NCBI GenBank assembly: GCA_902762435.1
Contig: CACWOH010000006.1
Location: 19,482-83,481 of the forward strand
Direction: 5' to 3'
Origin: an uncultured Bacteroidia bacterium
Lineage (GTDB): Bacteria > Bacteroidota > Bacteroidia > Bacteroidales > UBA932
Length of the DNA: 64,000 nucleotides
The position numbers and the translations under genes were made by a program. Under the pieces are notes generated by a model. That model worked only from the letters and a program-made list of their open reading frames with translations, ran no database searches and was not told where the DNA came from. This document shows, one piece after another, positions 54,840-64,000 of the stretch; position 1 is the first letter of the stretch, and every line of letters starts with the position of its first letter.

Positions 54840-55660
54840 TTCCTGCCGAGGGTCTTGATCCGGCTGCGGAACTGCCGGTTCTCGTTCGCCAGCTCCGTGA
54901 TACCGTCGTTGAGCCGGGAGAGCTGGTCGTCACCGTCGAACTTGACGGTGTATTTCTTGTCGTCCCGGCGATAGGCGTCCAGGCCGTCCAGCATCTTGTA
55001 GAGCGGATTGACGTAGAACGCGAGCAGGAAGAACAGCAGCATGACCACCAGCAGCAGGCCCACGCCCACCGCCACGATGCCCGGGATGATGCTGCGGTAG
55101 AAGCCGCGCTCGAAGGTGGCGGAATTCTTCTCCAGGTCCCGGTAGATGGCGCCGGAAAGGCTTTCCAGGTCGTTGCGGAGCCGTTCGTAGCGCGGCTGAA
55201 GCCGGCCGAAATACCACGAACGGGAGTCGATGAAGTCGGACTGGATCACGTCTTCCAGCTCCAGGGAAGTCAGCATATAGGCTGCATACGAGTACATCAC
55301 CGAATCCGCCAACGGGCGCACCTGGTTGGAGGCGACGCTCATCCGCAGCGAGTCGCAGTGGGACTTGAAATAGCCGTCGTCGAAAGCGGGCAGCCGGTGC
55401 GACGCCTCGTCGCCGATCACCTCGAGGATCTGCAGGTTGTAGGTATTGCTCATCTCCGCCAGCCGGTTGGCGACGTTGATGCTGCTGATGTCGTCCGCGA
55501 TCAGGTCCGAGACGTAATCGCTCATGCTCGTGTACTCCATCACGGAAATGATGGAGGAGACGAGCAGGATGACTGCGATCGAGGAGAGGCTCAGGATGAG
55601 CTTCCCCCGGAGCGACAGACCCCGGCCCTGGATTTTTTTCGATAATTTCCGGATCGCCAT
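54836..55660 (-). CDS. Two-TM sensor-like protein with HAMP-like tail
   Basis: This 274-residue protein has a first transmembrane helix at about 18-42, an extracytoplasmic helical domain of about 145 residues, a second transmembrane helix at about 190-216, and a short cytoplasmic segment ending in a coiled-coil-like tail. The layout is that of the input half of methyl-accepting or kinase receptors (four-helix bundle plus HAMP) but no kinase or methylation domain follows. The end overlaps trkH by four bases. It may modulate the K+ channel or pair with a separate output protein; both are inference. Confidence 0.65.
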   Translation of the reverse strand: MAIRKLSKKIQGRGLSLRGKLILSLSSIAVILLVSSIISVMEYTSMSDYVSDLIADDISSINVANRLAEMSNTYNLQILEVIGDEASHRLPAFDDGYFKSHCDSLRMSVASNQVRPLADSVMYSYAAYMLTSLELEDVIQSDFIDSRSWYFGRLQPRYERLRNDLESLSGAIYRDLEKNSATFERGFYRSIIPGIVAVGVGLLLVVMLLFFLLAFYVNPLYKMLDGLDAYRRDDKKYTVKFDGDDQLSRLNDGITELANENRQFRSRIKTLGRK

Positions 55661-55684
55661 TATTAAATTTCTTCAATAATAATG

Positions 55685-55692
55685 ACAAATAT
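55685..55692 (-). promoter_or_regulatory. TAnnTTTG promoter box for the sensor-trkH-helicase-DPP IV operon
   Basis: Reads TATATTTG on the minus strand, 24 bases from the ATG at 55660. It is back to back with the box at 55706-55713 in a strongly AT-rich gap. Confidence 0.6.
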
Positions 55693-55705
55693 AAGAATAT
55701 AATTT

Positions 55706-55713
55706 TTATTTTT
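55706..55713 (+). promoter_or_regulatory. TAnnTTTG promoter box for the ROK regulator operon
   Basis: TATTTTTG ends 25 bases before the ATG at 55739 and matches the consensus. Confidence 0.55.
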
Positions 55714-55738
55714 GTACGACTGCTAAAACGAACCGAGC

Positions 55739-56941
55739 ATGACCAACACCTTTCTGAATGACAGTTCCGGCAAGAGTGCCGCTGTCAAGCGGGAGATCCT
55801 CCGGCTCTGCATCGCGCACAACAACTACAGCATCGCCGACTTCAGCCGGGCGTTGGGCATCAGCGTCCCCACCATCACCAAGTTCATCAGCGAACTCATC
55901 GACGAGAGCTTCCTCAAGGACGAAGGCAAGGTGGGCACCTCCGGCGGACGCCGCCCGAGCGTGTACGGACTGAATCCGGACGCCGGTTATTTCGTGGGCG
56001 TGGACGTGGCGCGGCACCATTTCCACATCGCCATCAGCGACTTCAAGGGCAAGGTCATCTCCTACATCCAGGACATCGAGTTCGTGCTGGAGGCCAACGA
56101 GAACTCCTTCCGCACGATGTGCCGCATGGTCATCGACCAGGTCACGGCCAGCGGCATCCCCTGGATCAAGGTACTGGGCGTGGGCGTGAGCCTCTCCGGC
56201 CGCGTCAACCCCGAAAAGGGCTACAGCCTCACCTACTTCGTCAGCGACGACCTGCCCCTGGGCAACATCTTCCGCAAGGAATTCAACGTCCCGGTGACCA
56301 TCGAGAACGACTCGCGCGCGATGGCCTACGGCGAATACATGCACCTCGGCAAGAAGGCCGACCCGGACATGATCTTCATCAACGTCAGCTGGGGACTCGG
56401 CATGGGTATCATCATGGACGGCCGGCTCTACTACGGCAAGTCCGGCTACTCGGGTGAGCTCGGGCACTTCCCCGTCCTGAACAACGACGTCATCTGCCGC
56501 TGCGGCAAGGTCGGCTGCCTGGAAACGGGCGCTTCCGGTTCCGCGCTGCACCGGATGATCGTGGAGAAGCTGGGCAAGGGGCAGGCCTCCTCGATGGCGG
56601 AAGCTTACGGCAGGAAGGGCGACGTGGAGCTGGACGAAATCCTGCGCGCCGTCGAAGAGGGCGATGTGCTCGCCATCGACGCCATCGGCAAGATCGGCGA
56701 CACGCTCGGCCGCGGCATCTCCGGCGTGCTGAACGTCTTCAACCCCGGCCTCGTGGTGATCGGCGGGCGCCTGATCGTGGGCAAGGACTACCTCCTGCTG
56801 CCCATCAAGACCGCGGTGAACCGCCTCTCCCTCCCCCGCGTGTCTTCGGACACCACCATCGTCCTCTCGCAGCTGGGCCGCAGGGCCGCCTCCGTGGGCG
56901 ACTGCCTGCTCTCCCGCGCCCGGGTGCTCGGCCTGATGTAA
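55739..56941 (+). CDS. ROK-family transcriptional regulator (NagC/XylR type)
   Basis: This 400-residue protein has an N-terminal winged helix-turn-helix (about 15-70, S-I-A-D-F-S-R-A-L-G-I-S-V-P-T-I-T-K-F) followed by a ROK sugar-binding domain. The domain has the zinc motif C-R-C-G-K-V-G-C-L-E near residue 256 and E-N-D-S-R near residue 197, so this is the regulator form of the family. It is followed after three bases by an ABC-F gene. The effector sugar and target operon are not evident from the context. Confidence 0.87.
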   Translation: MTNTFLNDSSGKSAAVKREILRLCIAHNNYSIADFSRALGISVPTITKFISELIDESFLKDEGKVGTSGGRRPSVYGLNPDAGYFVGVDVARHHFHIAISDFKGKVISYIQDIEFVLEANENSFRTMCRMVIDQVTASGIPWIKVLGVGVSLSGRVNPEKGYSLTYFVSDDLPLGNIFRKEFNVPVTIENDSRAMAYGEYMHLGKKADPDMIFINVSWGLGMGIIMDGRLYYGKSGYSGELGHFPVLNNDVICRCGKVGCLETGASGSALHRMIVEKLGKGQASSMAEAYGRKGDVELDEILRAVEEGDVLAIDAIGKIGDTLGRGISGVLNVFNPGLVVIGGRLIVGKDYLLLPIKTAVNRLSLPRVSSDTTIVLSQLGRRAASVGDCLLSRARVLGLM

Positions 56942-56944
56942 GCC

Positions 56945-58813
56945 ATGCCCAGCTACCTGCAGATCGAGAACATCTCCAAGTCCTACGGCCCGAAGGTGCT
57001 CTTCGAGCGGATCGGTTTCAATATCAACGAAGGCGACAAGATCGCCCTCGTGGCTCCCAACGGCAGCGGCAAGACCACCCTCCTGCGCATCCTCGCGGGC
57101 GAGGACAGCTCCGATTCCGGCGGGCGCGTCCTGTTCCTGAAAGACATCCGCATCGCCTTCCTCAAGCAGGAGTACGACTACGACCCGGCGCTAACGGTCG
57201 AGGAGCAGGTCCTGCGGCACGCCGCCCACGCGCTGTCCTCCTTCCACGAGGAGGAACTGCGCGATTACCGGCAGCGCCTGCGCGAACTGCTGTCCTCATT
57301 CCGCCTGCCGGATCCGGGCAAGCCGATGGCGTCGCTGTCCGGCGGCGAAGTCAAGCGCGTGGCGCTCAGCGAGCTGCTCGCCCTGCAGGCCGACTTCCTT
57401 ATCCTCGACGAGCCCACCAACCACCTCGACATCGAGGCCATCGAGTTCCTGGAAAGCTACCTCAGGCGCAGCCGCTGCACCCTGCTGATGGTCACCCACG
57501 ACCGCTATTTCCTGGACCGGGTGTGCAATACCGTGATGGAGCTGGACCACGGCGGCATCTACATCTATAAGGGCAATTACCAGAACTACCTGGAGAAGCG
57601 CGAGGAGCGCATCGCCCTCTACAACGCCGAGACCGACAAGGTGCGCAATCTGCTGCGGCGCGAGCTGGAATGGATCCGCGCCACGCCCTGCGCCCGCAGC
57701 GGCAAGGCCCAGTACCGCATCGACGCCTTCCACGAACTCGCCGACCGCGCCGCACAGGTGTACCGGACGCAGCAGCTCAGCCTGGAGGGCGTGGGCGGCA
57801 GCGCCCGCCTGGGCGGCAAGGTCATCAACTGCAAGGACGTCTGTTACGACTGGGAGGGCATCCCGATGCTCCGGGATTTCAGCTATGATTTCCAGCGCGG
57901 CGACCGGGTGGGCATCGTGGGCCGCAACGGCGTCGGGAAGACCACCTTCCTGGACCTGCTCACCGGGGCCGTCGCGCCCGACAGCGGGATCATCGACCGG
58001 GGCGAGACCTTGAAGATCGGCTACTACCGCCAGCAGGGCATGGAGTTCCGGCCGGGCGATACGGTGCTCGACATCGTGCCCGACACCCGCCTGCTGGGGC
58101 GGTTCCTCTTCCCGCACGATATGCTTTCCACGCGCGTGGAGCGGCTTTCCGGGGGCGAGAAGCGGCGGCTTTACCTGCTGACCATCCTGCTGCAGGAGCC
58201 GAACCTGCTCATCCTGGATGAGCCGACCAACGACCTGGACATCGTGACGCTGAACATCCTGGAGGAGTACCTGAAGGAGTTCCGGGGCAGCCTGCTGATC
58301 GTCAGCCACGACCGGCATTTCCTGGACCGCGTGACGGACCATCTGCTGGTGTTCTGCGGCGAGGGCCGCGTCAAGGATTTCATCGGCTCGTTCTCCGAGT
58401 ACCGCGCGTACGTCCGCGATGCTGAGAAAGCGCAACGCTTATCCGGCCGGGCGGGAGCTCCCCAGCGGACGGACGGAAATTATTTCTCGGACAAGTTTGC
58501 CGAAAAACCAATTTCCGCTCCGTCCTCCACAACGCCGACGCAAGGCTCCCGCCCGGCCGGGACGACCTGCCGCCCGCCTGCTACAACGCCCGCGCACGGC
58601 AAGCGGAAGCTGACGTGGAAAGAGCAAAGGGAGTTGGAAGCGCTCGAGGCGGAACTGCCGCGGCTGGAGGCCGAGAAGGCGGAACTCGAGGCCCGGATGT
58701 CGTCCGGCGCCCTTCCCTACACCGAGCTCCAGGCGGCCTCGCAGCGCATCCAGGAGCTGATGGAACAGATCAGCCAGCGCGAGGAGCGCTGGCTGGAACT
58801 GTCGGACGTGTAG
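56945..58813 (+). CDS. ABC-F ATPase (Uup-like) with an in-frame palindromic insert
   Basis: This 622-residue protein has two ABC domains and no membrane segment. Walker A motifs are P-N-G-S-G-K-T-T (near 42) and R-N-G-V-G-K-T-T (near 330). Signatures are L-S-G-G-E in both halves, and Walker B is L-D-E-P-T-N-H-L-D and L-D-E-P-T-N-D-L-D. ABC-F proteins act on the ribosome; this type resembles Uup. Residues about 500-539 between the second ABC domain and the C-terminal coiled coil (about 555-615) are encoded by a nested palindrome at 58443-58560 with less GC-rich centre, a likely insertion. It lies three bases behind the ROK gene. Confidence 0.88.
   Translation: MPSYLQIENISKSYGPKVLFERIGFNINEGDKIALVAPNGSGKTTLLRILAGEDSSDSGGRVLFLKDIRIAFLKQEYDYDPALTVEEQVLRHAAHALSSFHEEELRDYRQRLRELLSSFRLPDPGKPMASLSGGEVKRVALSELLALQADFLILDEPTNHLDIEAIEFLESYLRRSRCTLLMVTHDRYFLDRVCNTVMELDHGGIYIYKGNYQNYLEKREERIALYNAETDKVRNLLRRELEWIRATPCARSGKAQYRIDAFHELADRAAQVYRTQQLSLEGVGGSARLGGKVINCKDVCYDWEGIPMLRDFSYDFQRGDRVGIVGRNGVGKTTFLDLLTGAVAPDSGIIDRGETLKIGYYRQQGMEFRPGDTVLDIVPDTRLLGRFLFPHDMLSTRVERLSGGEKRRLYLLTILLQEPNLLILDEPTNDLDIVTLNILEEYLKEFRGSLLIVSHDRHFLDRVTDHLLVFCGEGRVKDFIGSFSEYRAYVRDAEKAQRLSGRAGAPQRTDGNYFSDKFAEKPISAPSSTTPTQGSRPAGTTCRPPATTPAHGKRKLTWKEQRELEALEAELPRLEAEKAELEARMSSGALPYTELQAASQRIQELMEQISQREERWLELSDV
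58443..58560 (+). repeat. Nested palindromic coding-sequence element in the ABC-F gene
   Basis: Outer arms of 16 perfect bases (58443-58458 and 58545-58560, CCGGCCGGGCGGGAGC and its complement) enclose inner arms (58467-58481 and 58510-58525) that pair apart from one bulged base. The centre is AT-rich. It is open in the ABC-F frame. The sequence differs from the element in the methyltransferase gene. Confidence 0.75.
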
Positions 58814-58833
58814 GGCGGAGGCCCGGCCCGGGG

Positions 58834-59709
58834 CTACAGGATATTCATCGACTGCTCGCGGATCTTTTCCAGTTCGTCCTTCATCCGGACGACGAGTTTC
58901 TGGATTTCCGCGTGGTTGGCCTTCGATCCGGTGGTGTTGATTTCCCGGCCCATCTCCTGGATGATGAAACCCAGCTTGCGGCCCGGGGCCGCCTCGCCGT
59001 CGATCGTGTCCAGGAAGTACTTGCAATGCTGGCGCAGGCGCACCTTCTCTTCGTTGATGTCCAGTTTTTCCAGGTAGAAGATCATCTCCTGCTCGAAGCG
59101 GTCCTTGTCCAGCTTCACCTGCAGGTCCTCCGCAGCCTTGCGGATGCGTTCGCGCACGGCGTCCAGGCGCTCTGCCTCGTGCGACTCCACCTCGTCGTAC
59201 AGCGCGAGGACCGTATTCACGCGGGCGGTCACGTCGGCGTACAGGGCGGCGCCTTCCCGGACGCGGAAGGCATCCAGGGCGTCCAGCGCCTGCTCCAGGG
59301 CGGCCTGCACGAGGGGCCACTCCTCTTCGGGAATCGTATCCTGCCGGCCCCCTTCGAACACGTCGGGGAAGCGCAGGATGGCCTCCAGGTACTCTTCCTT
59401 GGGCATCGCGATACCCACCTTGCAGCCGATGGCGTGGACCTGGCGGAAGTAGTTCTCCACCAGGGCGGCATCGATGCGGCGGGCGGCGGCGCCGGCCTTG
59501 GGCTCGAAGTTCAGCAGCAGGTCCGCGGTGCCGCGCTGCAGCCGCTCGGCGAGCGTCTTGCGCACTTCCAGTTCCCGGTCCTTCGGCAGGAGCGGAGACT
59601 TGATGGTCACGTCGCAGTTTTTCCCGTTCAGGGTACGGATTTCGAGGGTGAGACGCCCCGTGGAGAGTTCGGCCACGCCTTTGCCGTAGCCGGTCATGGA
59701 TTTAATCAT
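58834..59709 (-). CDS. yicC: YicC/YloC-family endoribonuclease
   Basis: This 291-residue protein begins M-I-K-S-M-T-G-Y-G, the invariant family start, and ends with the C-terminal motif F-I-I-Q-E-M-G-R-E-I-N-T-T-G-S-K-A followed by the helical tail. Members of the YicC family are stress-linked endoribonucleases. The gene is convergent with the ABC-F gene (20-base gap) and divergent from glnS. Full length. Confidence 0.9.
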   Translation of the reverse strand: MIKSMTGYGKGVAELSTGRLTLEIRTLNGKNCDVTIKSPLLPKDRELEVRKTLAERLQRGTADLLLNFEPKAGAAARRIDAALVENYFRQVHAIGCKVGIAMPKEEYLEAILRFPDVFEGGRQDTIPEEEWPLVQAALEQALDALDAFRVREGAALYADVTARVNTVLALYDEVESHEAERLDAVRERIRKAAEDLQVKLDKDRFEQEMIFYLEKLDINEEKVRLRQHCKYFLDTIDGEAAPGRKLGFIIQEMGREINTTGSKANHAEIQKLVVRMKDELEKIREQSMNIL

Positions 59710-59731
59710 ATTCTCTTCGCGCTTGGATGCG

Positions 59732-59739
59732 CAAAATTA
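59732..59739 (-). promoter_or_regulatory. TAnnTTTG promoter box for yicC
   Basis: Reads TAATTTTG on the minus strand, 22 bases from the yicC ATG at 59709. Confidence 0.5.
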
Positions 59740-59751
59740 CGAATTAATCCG

Positions 59752-59759
59752 TAAATTTG
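59752..59759 (+). promoter_or_regulatory. TAnnTTTG promoter box for glnS
   Basis: TAAATTTG ends 22 bases before the glnS ATG at 59782. A TTGG at 59723-59726 is a possible -33 element. Confidence 0.55.
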
Positions 59760-59781
59760 CACGATTCAGCCAACTGCGTTT

Positions 59782-61437
59782 ATGGAAGAGAACGAGAAGA
59801 AACTCAATTTCCTGGAAGAGATCATCGAAGAGGACCTCCGGACCGGCAAGGTCCCGTCCATCCTGACCCGTTTCCCGCCGGAGCCCAACGGTTACCTGCA
59901 CCTCGGCCACGCCAAGTCCCTGTGCATCAACTTCGGCCTCGCGATGAAATACGGCGGCAAGACCAACCTCCGCTACGACGACACCAACCCCGTGAAGGAG
60001 GACGTGGAGTACGTCGATTCCATCAAGGAGGACATCAAGTGGCTGGGTTTCAGCTGGGAGAAGGAATGCTACGCATCCGACTATTTCGACCAGCTTTACG
60101 AGTGGGCCGAACAGCTGATCCGGAGAGGCCTGGCCTATGTTGACGACCAGACCCAGGAGGAGATTTCCCGCGGGCGCGGCACCGTGGACAAGCCGGGCAC
60201 GCCCAGCCCCTTCCGCGACCGCACGCCCGAGGAGAACCTGAAGCTCTTCCGCGAAATGCGCGACGGCAAATACGCCGACGGCGAGAAGGTGCTCCGCGCC
60301 AAGATCGACATGGCGCATCCCAACATGCTGATGCGCGACCCGCTGCTGTACCGCATCAAGCACGCCTCGCACCACCGCACCGGCGACAAGTGGTGCATCT
60401 ACCCGATGTACGACTTCACCCACGGCCAGAGCGACTCCATCGAGCACATCACGCACTCCATCTGCACGCTTGAGTTCGACGTGCACCGCCCGCTCTACGA
60501 CTGGTTCATCGAGACGCTCGGCATCTACCCGTCCCACCAGTACGAGTTCGCCCGCCTCAACCTCACCTACACGCTGATGAGCAAGCGCAAGCTGCTGGAG
60601 CTCGTCCAGAAGGGCCTGGTGGCCGGCTGGGACGACCCCCGGATGCCCACGCTCTGCGGCGTGCGCCGCCGCGGCTACACGGCCGAAGCGCTGAAGATGT
60701 TCTGCGACAAGATCGGCGTCTCGAAACGCGACCAGCTGATGGACATCCAGCTGCTGGAGTGGTGCGTACGCCAGGACCTCAACGCCCGCGCCAACCGCTA
60801 CATGGTGGTGCAGGATCCGCTGAAGGTCAGGATCACCAACTGGCCGGAAGGCCTGGTGGAGTGGTACGACTGCCCGCTGAATCCCGCCGAGCCGGAAGGC
60901 GCCACCCGCAAGGTGCCCTTCACGGGCGAGTTGTGGATCGACCGTTCGGATTTCATGGAGGACGCCCCCAAGAAGTTCTTCCGCCTCAAGCCGGACGGCG
61001 AGGTGCGCCTGAAGTACACCTATATCATCAAGTGCGAGAAGGTAATCAAGGACGCCGAGGGGAACGTGACCGGGCTGGAATGCACGTACGACCCGTCCAC
61101 GAAACCGGGCGGCGGCGAGTGGCGTTCCGTCAAGGGCACCATCCACTGGGTATCCTGCGCGCATGCGAAGAGCATCGAACTGCGCAACTACGACCGCCTC
61201 TTCACGCTGGCGGACATGAGCCAGGTGCCGGAAGACAAGGATTACAAGGACTTCCTGAATCCGGAGTCGCTGACCCTTGGAACCGGCCTTGCGGAGCCCG
61301 CCCTCCTGGACGACGCCTCCGGCATCGCCGTGCAGTTCGAGCGCACCGGCTATTACGTCCTGGACAAGGACTCCACACCGGAAAAGACCGTCTTCAACAA
61401 GACGGTCTCCCTGAAAGATTCCTATAAACCGGAATAA
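59782..61437 (+). CDS. glnS: Glutaminyl-tRNA synthetase
   Basis: This 551-residue class I synthetase attaches glutamine to tRNA-Gln. The HIGH motif is H-L-G-H at residues 40-43, in P-P-E-P-N-G-Y-L-H-L-G-H, and the KMSKS-equivalent is L-M-S-K-R near residue 270. The anticodon-binding beta-barrel domains follow. Length is normal for GlnS. GltX-type enzymes lack the G-Y-L-H-L-G-H form with downstream F-C-D-K-I-G-V, so this is the Gln form. It is divergent from yicC and nearly touches the convergent bactofilin gene. Confidence 0.95.
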   Translation: MEENEKKLNFLEEIIEEDLRTGKVPSILTRFPPEPNGYLHLGHAKSLCINFGLAMKYGGKTNLRYDDTNPVKEDVEYVDSIKEDIKWLGFSWEKECYASDYFDQLYEWAEQLIRRGLAYVDDQTQEEISRGRGTVDKPGTPSPFRDRTPEENLKLFREMRDGKYADGEKVLRAKIDMAHPNMLMRDPLLYRIKHASHHRTGDKWCIYPMYDFTHGQSDSIEHITHSICTLEFDVHRPLYDWFIETLGIYPSHQYEFARLNLTYTLMSKRKLLELVQKGLVAGWDDPRMPTLCGVRRRGYTAEALKMFCDKIGVSKRDQLMDIQLLEWCVRQDLNARANRYMVVQDPLKVRITNWPEGLVEWYDCPLNPAEPEGATRKVPFTGELWIDRSDFMEDAPKKFFRLKPDGEVRLKYTYIIKCEKVIKDAEGNVTGLECTYDPSTKPGGGEWRSVKGTIHWVSCAHAKSIELRNYDRLFTLADMSQVPEDKDYKDFLNPESLTLGTGLAEPALLDDASGIAVQFERTGYYVLDKDSTPEKTVFNKTVSLKDSYKPE

Positions 61438-61440
61438 ACC

Positions 61441-61854
61441 TTACTTCTTTTCCGCCGGCGCGGCGAAGAGCGCGTCGTACTCATCTCCGGAAATCACCTT
61501 GACGGAGCCGTTGACCTGTGCGCCCAGTTCCACCTGCACGCGGCTGACGTAGATGTCGCCGTTCACCACGGCACTGCTCTTCAGGGACAGCAGGTCCCGG
61601 ACGTAGATGTCGCCGTCCATCCGGCCCCAGATGTCCGCATTGGCACAGAAGAGCCGGCCCGACAGGCAGGCGGATTCGCCGGCGACCACCCGCCCGTCCG
61701 AGCGGAGCGTCCCCTCCACGCTGCCGTCCACCCGGATGTCGGTCGAGGCGGAAAGGTCCCCCTTGAGCACGGCGCCCTGGGCGATGCGGCTGACGCTGTT
61801 GACATTCTGCTCCGTCGTCTTCGGAGCCTTGGTTTCGTTCTTGCTGAAATTCAT
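61441..61854 (-). CDS. Bactofilin-type polymer-forming protein
   Basis: This 137-residue protein has a short disordered N-terminus (1-25). A beta-helical DUF583 domain follows with the recurring G-x-(V/L)-x-G pattern (I-A-Q-G-A-V-L-K-G-D-L, G-S-V-E-G-T-L, D-G-D-I-Y-V). It is a small bactofilin that likely polymerises without nucleotide. It lies 12 bases downstream of secA on the same strand, so probably co-transcribed. No membrane anchor is seen. Confidence 0.85.
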   Translation of the reverse strand: MNFSKNETKAPKTTEQNVNSVSRIAQGAVLKGDLSASTDIRVDGSVEGTLRSDGRVVAGESACLSGRLFCANADIWGRMDGDIYVRDLLSLKSSAVVNGDIYVSRVQVELGAQVNGSVKVISGDEYDALFAAPAEKK

Positions 61855-61866
61855 ACGCGGCGGGTT

Positions 61867-64000
<2,134 letters not shown>

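Noticed and set aside
58814-58833. Terminator between the ABC-F gene and yicC
   Set aside because: The 20-base gap is GC-rich but forms no clear stem with a T-run.

Overview
The window is about 62-63% G+C and carries genes of the phylum Bacteroidota, most likely an uncultivated gut or rumen Bacteroidales; no 16S rRNA or tRNA gene is visible to place it further. The indicators are BACON domains, many SPII lipoproteins, TAnnTTTG promoter boxes in place of a sigma70 -10 box, few clear Shine-Dalgarno sequences, P. gingivalis-type dipeptidyl peptidases, a bactofilin, and a PgpH-type c-di-AMP phosphodiesterase. Genes are densely packed, with many ATGA stop/start overlaps, and no gene-free stretch exceeds 200 bases.

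Region 1 (1-10034) is built around a repeated two-gene module: a DUF6057-type protein followed by a lipoprotein with one CxxCH (heme c-type) motif and a TolB/PD40-like propeller. It occurs three times: 2-1995 on + (5' gene cut by the window edge), 2535-5037 on +, and 8292-10034 with 6825-8288 on -. A DUF4369-like lipoprotein and a BACON-GH5 glucanase lie among the modules. No function is known to me for this module, and it is one of the two strongest candidates for an undescribed system here.

Region 2 (10229-21660) is one collinear run: AraC regulator, GH26 mannanase, GH130 mannosylglucose phosphorylase, GPH sugar symporter, GH94 cellobiose phosphorylase, GH36 alpha-galactosidase and GH2 beta-glycosidase. 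It reads as a galacto(gluco)mannan pathway ending in phosphorolysis, without SusC/SusD in view. Region 3 (21755-26537) handles peptides: a small membrane protein, a DPP IV-like S9 peptidase, an unknown secreted protein and an M20 dipeptidase.

Region 4 (26562-40671, - strand) runs from a TPR/outer-membrane barrel pair through gyrB, an alpha-oxoamine synthase, an SDR reductase, pgpH, a shortened trigger factor, a DUF1538 membrane protein and two PII-like proteins. The synthase plus SDR pair looks like long-chain base synthesis for sphingolipids or sulfonolipids. The DUF1538/PII trio looks like a PII-controlled transporter.

Region 5 (40755-64000) is mostly housekeeping (ftsE, nth, phosphohexomutase, ROK regulator, ABC-F, YicC, glnS, bactofilin, secA) with accessory genes between: a BACON-LRR-thioredoxin-M64 chimera, a CE1 esterase, and an operon of sensor-like protein, TrkH, RecD-like helicase and DPP IV. 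The most striking DNA feature is here. A roughly 127 bp palindromic element is inserted twice, in the same reading frame, into one methyltransferase gene (44492-44618 and 45103-45230). A different 118 bp nested palindrome lies in frame in the ABC-F gene (58443-58560). They behave like coding-sequence palindromic elements such as the Rickettsia RPEs.
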